Origin: JANQGG01 sp964642175
GTDB lineage: Bacteria > Bacteroidota > Chlorobiia > Chlorobiales > Chloroherpetonaceae
Assembly (NCBI GenBank): GCA_964642175.1
Contig: CAZXOK010000002.1
Location: 248,001-312,000 of the forward strand
Length of the DNA: 64,000 bases
Reading direction: 5' to 3'
Of this stretch, positions 7,542-15,114 are shown piece by piece. The notes beneath the pieces are model-generated. The model had not been told where the DNA came from and did not search any database. It worked only from the letters and a program-made list of their open reading frames with translations. A program made the translations under genes and the position numbers. Position 1 is the stretch's first letter. Each line of letters starts with the position of its first letter.

Positions 7542-8525
7542 ATGATACAGCAAATGCAGATGCCCGACAAGTTAGAAGTTGATGAGGCATCCTATTCAAT
7601 TTTTTATGGTCAATTTGTTGCACAGCCTTTGGAAAGAGGTTTCGGTGTAACAATAGGAAATGCCATGCGCAGGGTTCTGCTTTCTTCTCTCCCGGGAACA
7701 GCAATTACCGGTATAAAGATTGAGGGGGTCCTTCATGAATTCTCTACTATCGAGGGTATTAAAGAAGATGTACCGGAAATTATCCTGAATCTAAAACAGG
7801 TTAGATTCCGCTCCATCAGCAAACGCAATGCTGCCGTATCTATTGTCATAAAAGGCGATAAAAGTTTTGTAGCAGGCGATATTGTAAGTCCGGAAGGCGA
7901 TTTTGAGGTCCTCAATCCCGATTTGCATATCTGTACACTGAACGATGGCATAACCATGAAAATTGATATTTTCGTGGGAAGAGGTCGTGGTTATGTGCCT
8001 GCAGAAGAAAACAAGTTAGAAACCATGCCGATTGGTTTTATCAGCATGGATTCTATTTTCACACCAATCAAAAATGTGAAATACAGTGTTCAGAACACCC
8101 GTGTAGGTCAGCGAACCGACTATGAGAAACTCATCCTTGAAGTGGAAACAGATGGTTCAATTGCACCTGACGAAGCCATAAGCCTGGGTGGAAAGATCAT
8201 TAACGATCATATCAAACTCTTCTCTCAATTCTCACCAACCCAAGAAGAAGAAACAGAAGAAGAAGTACAGCAGGAAGACGAAGAATACGAAAATATGCGT
8301 AAGCTTCTCTTGACACGTATCGAAGATCTCGAATTATCGGTACGCTCTCATAACTGTCTGCGTTCAGCCGAAATTGATACATTGGGTCAGCTTGTAAGCA
8401 AGCGCGAAGACGAGCTTTTAGGTTACAAGAACTTTGGTAAAAAATCGCTGGCTGAGCTTAAAGAATTGTTAGAGTCGAAAAGTCTCAATTTTGGTATTGA
8501 TATCTCGAAATATCGCCTGGCTTAA
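7542..8525 (+). CDS. rpoA: DNA-directed RNA polymerase alpha subunit
   Basis: Alpha dimerises to nucleate RNA polymerase assembly, and its C-terminal domain binds UP elements and activators. The 327-residue protein has the N-terminal dimerisation domain (PLERGFGVTIGNAMRRVLLS), an acidic linker (about residues 230-250) and the C-terminal domain with LELSVRSHNCLRSAEIDTLG and NFGKKSLAELKELL. Upstream, 83 bases separate it from rpsD, and rplQ follows after 38 bases. The sequence is of the Bacteroidota/Chlorobiota kind. Confidence 0.97.
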   Translation: MIQQMQMPDKLEVDEASYSIFYGQFVAQPLERGFGVTIGNAMRRVLLSSLPGTAITGIKIEGVLHEFSTIEGIKEDVPEIILNLKQVRFRSISKRNAAVSIVIKGDKSFVAGDIVSPEGDFEVLNPDLHICTLNDGITMKIDIFVGRGRGYVPAEENKLETMPIGFISMDSIFTPIKNVKYSVQNTRVGQRTDYEKLILEVETDGSIAPDEAISLGGKIINDHIKLFSQFSPTQEEETEEEVQQEDEEYENMRKLLLTRIEDLELSVRSHNCLRSAEIDTLGQLVSKREDELLGYKNFGKKSLAELKELLESKSLNFGIDISKYRLA

Positions 8526-8563
8526 AAAATTATAGCAGATTATTATAAAAGTACAGACTTATC

Positions 8564-9208
8564 ATGGAAAATCGAATTATTGCTCGGAAATTAGGACGCA
8601 ACGCAAGTCATAGAAGAGCGACACTGGCCAACCTTTCTACAGAGCTGATCTTACATAAAAGACTCACGACTACTGAGGCCAAGGCCAAAGAAATGAAGCG
8701 TGTTTTTGATAAACTTATCACAAAGGCCAAAAAAGGAACCTTACACTCGCAGCGCGAAATCTTCAAGTTCATCAAAAACAAAGAAGCTATTAAAACTTTA
8801 TTTTCTGATGTGATCAGCAAAACAGCCGATCGCAATGGGGGTTACACCCGTGTGATTAAGTTACCGCCTCGGTTGGGCGATGCGGCTAATATGGCTTTAC
8901 TGGAATTGGTTGATTACAGCGAAATGACCACAGACCAACCCGCTAAGAAGCAGGATAGAAGCCGTCGTGTTCGTGGCTCCAAGAAAGCACTCCAGGAGAA
9001 AAAGGTACCTGAAAAAGAGGAGGAAACACCTGAAGAGCAACCTGAAGTTGAATCAAAGGTTGAAGATACGCCAACTGCAGAAGCACCTGTCGAAGAAACC
9101 CAGGTACAGGAAACTCAAGCGCCTGAAACTGAAACACCGGCTGCTGAAGAAAAACCGGCTGACGATTCTGAAGACACCGATATGGATTCCGAAAAGAAAG
9201 AGTCTTAA
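8564..9208 (+). CDS. rplQ: 50S ribosomal protein L17 with acidic C-terminal tail
   Basis: L17 binds 23S rRNA near the tunnel exit. The core (about residues 1-125) is canonical: KLGRNASHRRATLANLSTEL, TTTEAKAKEMKRVFDKLIT and RVIKLPPRLGDAANMALLEL. The protein is 214 residues, about 90 more than the E. coli form. The extension (about 125-214) is dominated by Glu, Pro, Thr and Lys and is probably disordered. Similar tails occur in FCB-group L17 proteins. It closes the operon, with a terminator 53 bases downstream. Confidence 0.95.
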   Translation: MENRIIARKLGRNASHRRATLANLSTELILHKRLTTTEAKAKEMKRVFDKLITKAKKGTLHSQREIFKFIKNKEAIKTLFSDVISKTADRNGGYTRVIKLPPRLGDAANMALLELVDYSEMTTDQPAKKQDRSRRVRGSKKALQEKKVPEKEEETPEEQPEVESKVEDTPTAEAPVEETQVQETQAPETETPAAEEKPADDSEDTDMDSEKKES

Positions 9209-9260
9209 CTTTCGGTGCCCCATAATCACACCCATGTGCTTTATACAAGACAAAATTGAA

Positions 9261-9288
9261 GGCTTGCCAGAAATGGCAGGCCTTTTTA
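9261..9288 (+). terminator. Intrinsic terminator after rplQ
   Basis: The arms GGCTTGCCA and TGGCAGGCC pair with one G-T wobble around loop GAAA. A run of five T follows. It lies 53 bases after the rplQ stop and before the separate histidine-kinase gene, so it likely ends the ribosomal operon. Confidence 0.8.
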
Positions 9289-9310
9289 CTTTTCATGAAA
9301 CAGAACACCC

Positions 9311-10489
9311 ATGAAAAGAAGTACCATTAAATTATTTTTTATCCTGATATCAATAATCGGGGTGTTTTTTCTCTATATCTTTGTACAGGATACTGTTCAA
9401 CAAATACGTACTCACCAAAAACAATCCATTGAGCTTTGGGTAAAGACCCTTAAGCGCATTGTTGCCTCACAATCCGAAGAGTCCAGGGAATTGTCTTTTA
9501 TCTACAGTGAAATCGTCACAAATATCGACTTCCCCGCTATTTTATCCGATCCAGAAGGTAATCCAATTAACTGGCGCAATATTGATATCGATACCACGCA
9601 ATCTCAGCAGCAGATTAATCAAGCGTTTAAAGAGATTATGGCTGACATGGATGAGAAATATGAACCGGTAAAAGTAACTTTAGGCGATACCCTTGTTTTA
9701 CAGGTCGTTCATTATGGCGATTCACAACTCATAAAAAACCTGCAGCTGGTTCCATTCATATCCACATTGGGCGTTGCATTTTATTTTCTGCTTGCTTACC
9801 TGGCTTTTAAAACCATCAAACAAAACGAGGAATCCAGCATATGGGTTGGTTTGGCCAAGGAAACGGCACATCAGTTGGGAACACCCCTCACCTCATTAAT
9901 GGGCTGGATTGAGCTGTTAAAACATTCTATTGATAACCCGGAGCGGCAATCGCAAATTTTATTGGATGTTCAGGCAGATTTGAACCGTTTGAACCGTATT
10001 ACAACGCGTTTTTCTAAGATTGGTTCAGAAGAAGAATTTGAACAAAGAGATGTGGTTGAAGTTATTGAAGCGGTATATGAGTATTACCGACGCCGAATTC
10101 CAAACATGAATAAGCATGTAATACTCGAAATCCAATCTGAGCAACCGGTTATGGTAAAAATGAACCGTGAATTAATGGAGTGGGTCTTTGAGAATATCAC
10201 CAAAAACGCAATCGATTCTATCAATCACGACCACGGAAAAATTGAAGCCAGTTTAAAACAAGACAAACACAATGTTATAATTGAATTAAAAGATAATGGC
10301 AAAGGTATAGCCTCAACCAATAAGTCAGATATTTTCAGGCCCGGCTTTAGTACAAAAAAACGTGGCTGGGGTTTGGGATTAAGTTTGGCTAAACGAATTG
10401 TTGAAAATTATCACAATGGCGCCTTACTTTTAAAAGACAGTAAAGTTGGGGTAGGTACAACTTTTTTAATTAAGCTGAACAAGGCATAG
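9311..10489 (+). CDS. Membrane sensor histidine kinase
   Basis: A 392-residue two-component sensor. A membrane segment lies at about residues 8-26, a periplasmic region of about 120 residues follows, and a second membrane segment is at about 147-167. The H-box (TAHQLGTPLTSLMGWIELLK) places the phospho-acceptor at H187. The ATPase part shows an N-box (NITKNAIDSI), DNGKGI and GWGLGLSLAKRIVENYH. No HAMP or PAS domain is evident. There is no adjacent response regulator, so its partner is unknown. It starts 22 bases after the rplQ terminator and is convergent with rsmG. Confidence 0.9.
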   Translation: MKRSTIKLFFILISIIGVFFLYIFVQDTVQQIRTHQKQSIELWVKTLKRIVASQSEESRELSFIYSEIVTNIDFPAILSDPEGNPINWRNIDIDTTQSQQQINQAFKEIMADMDEKYEPVKVTLGDTLVLQVVHYGDSQLIKNLQLVPFISTLGVAFYFLLAYLAFKTIKQNEESSIWVGLAKETAHQLGTPLTSLMGWIELLKHSIDNPERQSQILLDVQADLNRLNRITTRFSKIGSEEEFEQRDVVEVIEAVYEYYRRRIPNMNKHVILEIQSEQPVMVKMNRELMEWVFENITKNAIDSINHDHGKIEASLKQDKHNVIIELKDNGKGIASTNKSDIFRPGFSTKKRGWGLGLSLAKRIVENYHNGALLLKDSKVGVGTTFLIKLNKA

Positions 10490-10505
10490 AAGAAGCCGTG
10501 GTGTG

Positions 10506-11159
10506 TTAAACACAAATCACGATATATTTTTCCTGAAAGCGTTCTCCCAAAAAGTCTATGGGATGAATCTGAACATCCTCGGGAAATGTGAGATGTTCGG
10601 CACCATATAAAATTGCCTCGTCAATCTCGCTTTTGATTTGGCCACCCTTTAGGCATATTAATTTTCCATGGGGTTTTAAAAAGGGGATGGCCCATTGGCA
10701 TAATTGTTTCAGAGGAGCAACCTGACGGCTGAGAATAACATCGTATTTTTGAGGAGGTAATTCCTCGATACGGCTTTTTTTAGTTTTCACATTTTGTAAG
10801 CCAAGCTGTCGGGTCATATGCTCGCAGGCATTGATCTTTTTTCCAATGGAGTCTATCAATAAAAATCTTGATTGAGGATTAATAATGGCCATGGGAATAC
10901 CGGGTAATCCGCCTCCGGTGCCAATGTCTAAAACCAAATCATTAGGAGAGAGCCTGAAAAAAAAGTTAATACTCAGTGAGTGTAAGATATGTTTGATCAA
11001 GACACCTTCTTCATCCTTACGGCTAATGAGATTTATTTTTTTATTCCATTCCAATAAAAGCTGGCCATATTGCCATAAACAAGTAAGTTGATCTTTAGGA
11101 ACCGTGATGTTATAATGCTCGGCCCAGGATTGGATAATAGATAATTCGGATGTTTTCAA
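10506..11159 (-). CDS. rsmG: 16S rRNA (guanine-N7) methyltransferase RsmG
   Basis: RsmG (GidB) methylates N7 of G527 in 16S rRNA using S-adenosylmethionine. The 217-residue protein has the family N-terminus, the NLISRKDEEGVLIKHILHSL motif, the SAM-binding loop DIGTGGGLPGIPMAI and the later SRQVAPLKQLCQWA segment. It is a stand-alone gene here, not next to mnmG. It is convergent with the histidine kinase at 9311 (16-base gap) and divergent from the TPR lipoprotein gene at 11253. Confidence 0.95.
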   Translation of the reverse strand: MKTSELSIIQSWAEHYNITVPKDQLTCLWQYGQLLLEWNKKINLISRKDEEGVLIKHILHSLSINFFFRLSPNDLVLDIGTGGGLPGIPMAIINPQSRFLLIDSIGKKINACEHMTRQLGLQNVKTKKSRIEELPPQKYDVILSRQVAPLKQLCQWAIPFLKPHGKLICLKGGQIKSEIDEAILYGAEHLTFPEDVQIHPIDFLGERFQEKYIVICV

Positions 11160-11252
11160 TGTCTGGATAAAATTAAATTCATTGATGTTCAGCAGATAAT
11201 AGACAAAAAAACAACATTTTTTAATTCTATCAAACCACCTTTAACCTAAATC

Positions 11253-12230
11253 ATGCTGAGAAAGCTATCAAAATTGGCCATTGGCTATATGTTGCTGTTT
11301 TTTTGGCTGCAGGCCTGTAGTTCTACCCGAACCATCGATCAACAAACCATCTCTTCTCAACAAGATAGTTTAAATAAAGCCTACGGGGTTTTGCATTACA
11401 AGCAGGCTTTAGCATTGATGGCATCAAAGCGATATGAAAATGCTCTGGGTGAATTTAGAAAAGCAAAACCGCATATCAATAACCCAAGGGTCTTTAATGC
11501 CAGCGATAAAGCAACCTTTTACAATGCTTTCGGAAAAGTGTTTTTTTTTCTGAATCAAAAAGACTCAGCTAAATTTAATTTTGATCAATCCCTGGCCCTT
11601 AACCCGGGTTATGTAGAGGTTTATAACAACCTGGGATATCTTGCCTTTATGGAAGGTAATTCAGAACGCGCCATTGCATTTTATAATCAGGCACTGGCAA
11701 TTGATCCCGGCTATGAACTTGCCAAAGAAAATATTGCCCTGGTAGAATCTTTTGTACAAGGTAAGCTAAGCTGGCAGGCTTATGGATTATTTGAAAAAGC
11801 AGGTAAAATCAAGAATTTAGAAGAGCAGATTAAGATTTACACCCGTATCGTCGAAGAATTCCCTTTGTTTACCGAAGCTTATAATAATCTTGCAGTGGCT
11901 TTATACCAAGCCGGAGAATATCAGCGCGCGCTTACACTTTTAGAACAATTAATTTTAATTGATAAAAATTATGCCATGGCACGAAACAACCTGGGTTATT
12001 TATATTTAGAAACAGGTTTTGTGAGCCAGGCCATCGAGGAGTTTTTAATTGCAGTATCTTTAAAAGAGAATTTTACGCTGGCTTTGCTTAATTTATCTAC
12101 TGCCTACATTCAGCAGGCAGGATATGAACGTGCTAAATTGTACGCTGAAAAAGTCCTTTCTTACGATCCCCAGAATGCAGAGGCATGGCAATTATTGAAA
12201 ATAAGCCAGGACTTGATCTTAGAAGAATAA
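11253..12230 (+). CDS. TPR-repeat lipoprotein
   Basis: A 325-residue protein with an N-terminal signal peptide ending in a lipobox (FFWLQAC), so it is likely a lipoprotein anchored in the cell envelope. The rest is built from tetratricopeptide repeats. Clear ones are VEVYNNLGYLAFMEGNSERA, TEAYNNLAVALYQAGEYQRA, YAMARNNLGYLYLETG and TLALLNLSTAYIQQAGYERA, each near 34 residues. TPRs mediate protein-protein contacts. No specific function can be assigned. It precedes manC by 29 bases and may share its transcript. Confidence 0.85.
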   Translation: MLRKLSKLAIGYMLLFFWLQACSSTRTIDQQTISSQQDSLNKAYGVLHYKQALALMASKRYENALGEFRKAKPHINNPRVFNASDKATFYNAFGKVFFFLNQKDSAKFNFDQSLALNPGYVEVYNNLGYLAFMEGNSERAIAFYNQALAIDPGYELAKENIALVESFVQGKLSWQAYGLFEKAGKIKNLEEQIKIYTRIVEEFPLFTEAYNNLAVALYQAGEYQRALTLLEQLILIDKNYAMARNNLGYLYLETGFVSQAIEEFLIAVSLKENFTLALLNLSTAYIQQAGYERAKLYAEKVLSYDPQNAEAWQLLKISQDLILEE

Positions 12231-12259
12231 AAAATTTGTCTACTAAAGGAGCATAGAAC

Positions 12260-13396
12260 ATGACAGAAAACAACACTCAGCAACACCCACCTGAGCTTTT
12301 TGCTGTGATCATGGCTGGTGGAGTTGGAAGCCGTCTTTGGCCACTTTCACGGAAACAGAAGCCTAAACAATTTTTAGATTTTTTAGGCGATGGCAGCATG
12401 ATAGGTAAAACCATTGAGCGCTTAAAAGGCCTGGTACCAATTGAGAATATTATGGTTGTCACAAACCAGACTGGCGCTGAACTTACCCAGGAATGTGTAC
12501 CTGAACTTAATCCATGCAATATTATTGTAGAACCAGCCGGGAAAAACACTGCACCTTGTATTGCCCTGGCTACGGCATATATAAAAAAAAGAAATCCTAA
12601 CTCCACCACTATCGTCCTGCCGGCCGACCATTTAATCCTGAATACCGAGCGTTTCCAGGAAACACTCAAGGCCTCGGTTGAAATTGCTAATCGCTCCTTT
12701 GCCCTTGTTACATTAGGCATTAAACCTACACGCCCCGAAACCGGATACGGCTACATCCAGGCAGATGAAAAAAAGAACGAGCTGCTCAATACTATCGAGA
12801 GCATGTTTGATGTGAAAGCCCATAAAGTGAAAACATTTGCCGAAAAGCCAGATCAGGAAACCGCATTGACATTTTTAAAAAGTGGCGGCTTTTTATGGAA
12901 CAGTGGCGTTTTTATCTGGCACAACAGCAGTATTTCTCGCGAATTTGAGCAAAATATGCCTGAGCTTTACAAAGACATGACAGCCATAGAAGAAGTAATC
13001 GGCTCCTCGGATGAAAAAGAAACCATAGAAAAAATTTATACCTGGACCCACTCAATTTCTATTGATTACGGCATCATGGAAAAAGCCGATCCGGTGTTTG
13101 TTATTGAAAGCACTTTCGATTGGTCCGATCTCGGAAGTTGGGATGAAGTGGCCAAACTGCGCGAGCAGGAACATAGCGATGATAAAAAACATGAAGAGGG
13201 CATGTTGCAAAAAGTTGATGCTGATCATACGATTGTTATGAAGCCCGATAATAAAGCCGTTGCGATTATTGGCGCAGACGATTTGATTGTCGTCGATACC
13301 AAAGATGCTCTGCTGATTTGTAAGCGGGGAGAATCCCAAAAAGTTAAAGCGGTGGTCGATACCCTGAAACGCAAACAACACGATGATTATATCTAA
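12260..13396 (+). CDS. manC: Mannose-1-phosphate guanylyltransferase
   Basis: The enzyme makes GDP-mannose from mannose-1-phosphate and GTP for surface polysaccharides or glycoproteins. The nucleotidyltransferase signature MAGGVGSRLWPLSRKQKPKQ is at about residues 18-37, and EKPD and FLWNSGVFIW follow. At 378 residues it lacks the C-terminal phosphomannose-isomerase cupin of bifunctional proteins. An unusually good ribosome-binding site (AAAGGAG) precedes ATG 12260. It may support the polyprenol-phosphate-mannose synthase-like gene at 50173, though the genes are far apart. Confidence 0.93.
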   Translation: MTENNTQQHPPELFAVIMAGGVGSRLWPLSRKQKPKQFLDFLGDGSMIGKTIERLKGLVPIENIMVVTNQTGAELTQECVPELNPCNIIVEPAGKNTAPCIALATAYIKKRNPNSTTIVLPADHLILNTERFQETLKASVEIANRSFALVTLGIKPTRPETGYGYIQADEKKNELLNTIESMFDVKAHKVKTFAEKPDQETALTFLKSGGFLWNSGVFIWHNSSISREFEQNMPELYKDMTAIEEVIGSSDEKETIEKIYTWTHSISIDYGIMEKADPVFVIESTFDWSDLGSWDEVAKLREQEHSDDKKHEEGMLQKVDADHTIVMKPDNKAVAIIGADDLIVVDTKDALLICKRGESQKVKAVVDTLKRKQHDDYI

Positions 13397-13400
13397 GATG

Positions 13401-13428
13401 AAAAAAGCCGCTTAAAGCGGCTTTTTTT
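13401..13428. terminator. Bidirectional terminator between manC and cysS
   Basis: The hairpin AAAAAAGCCGCTT / AAGCGGCTTTTTTT is flanked by A and T tracts, so it can act for both convergent genes. It starts 5 bases after the manC stop and overlaps the cysS stop codon on the minus strand. Confidence 0.85.
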
Positions 13429-14854
13429 AGCCCAGTTTCCAACTGCTGCCGTCTTTTCCATCCTTGATTTGAATACCAGCTTCAGAGAGCCGATCACGGA
13501 TATGATCGCTTAAGGCAAAATCTTTGTTTTTTCGTGCTTGTGATCTCAAGTCCAAAAGCAGCGTCATAACCTGAGGCAACACATCTTGTGAACCGGACTG
13601 CTCGGTGCTTTCCTGCACAATCCCAAGAATATTTTTAGCATAACGCTCAAAAAAAGCTTTTGCTTCAGAAAGCGACTGGTCGCTTAATCCTTCCTTATCC
13701 AGTGCGGCGTTTATTTCCCTCGAGAGATCGAATAGCACCGAAATGGCGATTGGGGCGTTAAAATCGTCGTTCATGGCTTCGGTAAATCGCTTTACGTAAG
13801 CGTTAATGTCGATATCAGCTTTGCCGGTTGAAGCCGATGCAAGTCGAGCGGTGGTTTCCTGTAGTTTACCCAGGCCGGTTTTTGCAGCATTTATGGCCTC
13901 ATCTGAGAAATCCAGTGTTGAGCGGTAATGCGATTGCAGGATAAAGAACCGGATCACGATCGGTGGAAATTTTTCAAAAATATCTTTAAGGAAAATAGAG
14001 TTACCAAGAGATTTCCCCATTTTTTGCCCATCCACCGTAACCATGTTGTTATGGAGCCAATATCTAACAAATGGTTTATTGGTAGCGCCTTCCGATTGGG
14101 CAATTTCACACTCGTGATGCGGAAATTGATTTTCCAGGCCACCACCATGAATATCCAATGTTTCGCCCAGGTATTTCATCGACATGGCCGAACACTCGAT
14201 ATGCCAGCCCGGATAGCCAGTACCCCATGGTGAAGCCCATTTCATCATATGATTAGGCTCGGCTTTTTTCCATAAAGCAAAATCGGAAGGATGGCGCTTG
14301 TCCGATCTGACTTCTACACGCGCACCGGCTTCAAGTTCATCTTTATTGGTCCGCCCCGAAAGCTTCCCATAATCTTTAAACGAGGCTACATCATAATAGA
14401 CATTTCCATCCGATTCGTAAGCAAGCCCTTTTTCAATCAGGGTTTGTATCATGGCAATTTGCTCCGGAATATGCCCGGTTGCGGTTGGTGCAATATTCGG
14501 CCTTAAATTACCTAACGCATCCATATCTTCATAAAAGCTGCGTGTATAGAACTGGGCGATCTCCATCGGATCGGCGTGCTCTTTTCGGGCCTGACGCGCT
14601 ATTTTATCTTCTCCATCATCGGCATCGTCGGTTAAATGCCCCACATCGGTAATATTTTGAACATAGCTCACCTTATAGCCCGAATCACGCAGCCATCGAA
14701 CGATCACATCAAAAGAGACATAGCTTTTAGCATGGCCCAGGTGCGAGTGCCCATAAACGGTCGGGCCGCAGACATACATGGAAACCTCTCCGGGCTTTAA
14801 TGGGATAAAGTCTTCTTTGGAGCGGGTAAGTGTGTTATAAACTTGTAAGGGCAT
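13427..14854 (-). CDS. cysS: Cysteine--tRNA ligase
   Basis: A 475-residue class I aminoacyl-tRNA synthetase that charges tRNA-Cys. The HIGH-type motif is in CGPTVYGHSHLGHA, and the KMSKS-type loop is GQKMGKSLGN. Zinc ligands are visible at the first Cys (YVCGPTVYG), at WHIECSAM and in HHECE. The C-terminal DALR-like helical domain closes the protein. The start ATG at 14854 gives the standard N-terminus (MPLQVYNTLTR). It is convergent with manC. Confidence 0.96.
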   Translation of the reverse strand: MPLQVYNTLTRSKEDFIPLKPGEVSMYVCGPTVYGHSHLGHAKSYVSFDVIVRWLRDSGYKVSYVQNITDVGHLTDDADDGEDKIARQARKEHADPMEIAQFYTRSFYEDMDALGNLRPNIAPTATGHIPEQIAMIQTLIEKGLAYESDGNVYYDVASFKDYGKLSGRTNKDELEAGARVEVRSDKRHPSDFALWKKAEPNHMMKWASPWGTGYPGWHIECSAMSMKYLGETLDIHGGGLENQFPHHECEIAQSEGATNKPFVRYWLHNNMVTVDGQKMGKSLGNSIFLKDIFEKFPPIVIRFFILQSHYRSTLDFSDEAINAAKTGLGKLQETTARLASASTGKADIDINAYVKRFTEAMNDDFNAPIAISVLFDLSREINAALDKEGLSDQSLSEAKAFFERYAKNILGIVQESTEQSGSQDVLPQVMTLLLDLRSQARKNKDFALSDHIRDRLSEAGIQIKDGKDGSSWKLG

Positions 14855-15065
14855 GAATACAAACGGTTAAACTTAATGAGTTTTCAAACAATGCCATCAT
14901 AGTTGATTTTTCTGATGGATGAATGTAGGAAAAAAAAATAGCCTACAAAATCACTATGTGCATTTCCTTGATCAAAGATAAGTAAGGTATCAATGAAAAT
15001 TACACAAAACAGATCTTCATATGATACACAATGAAAACAAAACCATAGATTTAGATTAATAATTT
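14855..15065. other. Intergenic region upstream of cysS
   Basis: An AT-rich gap of about 210 bases between the cysS start and the terminator of the T9SS cargo gene. It should hold the cysS promoter. Two short imperfect hairpins are visible (CCATCA...TGATGG and GTAGG...CCTAC around an A-run near 14926). No coding sequence or clear promoter consensus was recognised. Confidence 0.4.
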
Positions 15066-15093
15066 AAAAAGCCGGAGACGACTCCGGCTTTGA
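15066..15093 (-). terminator. Terminator of the T9SS cargo gene
   Basis: The arms GCCGGAG and CTCCGGC pair around a four-base loop and are followed on the minus strand by a short T-rich tract. It lies 21 bases beyond the stop codon at 15115 of the leftward secreted-protein gene. Confidence 0.75.
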
Positions 15094-15114
15094 TTTGTAT
15101 GTTTTGAATATGTT

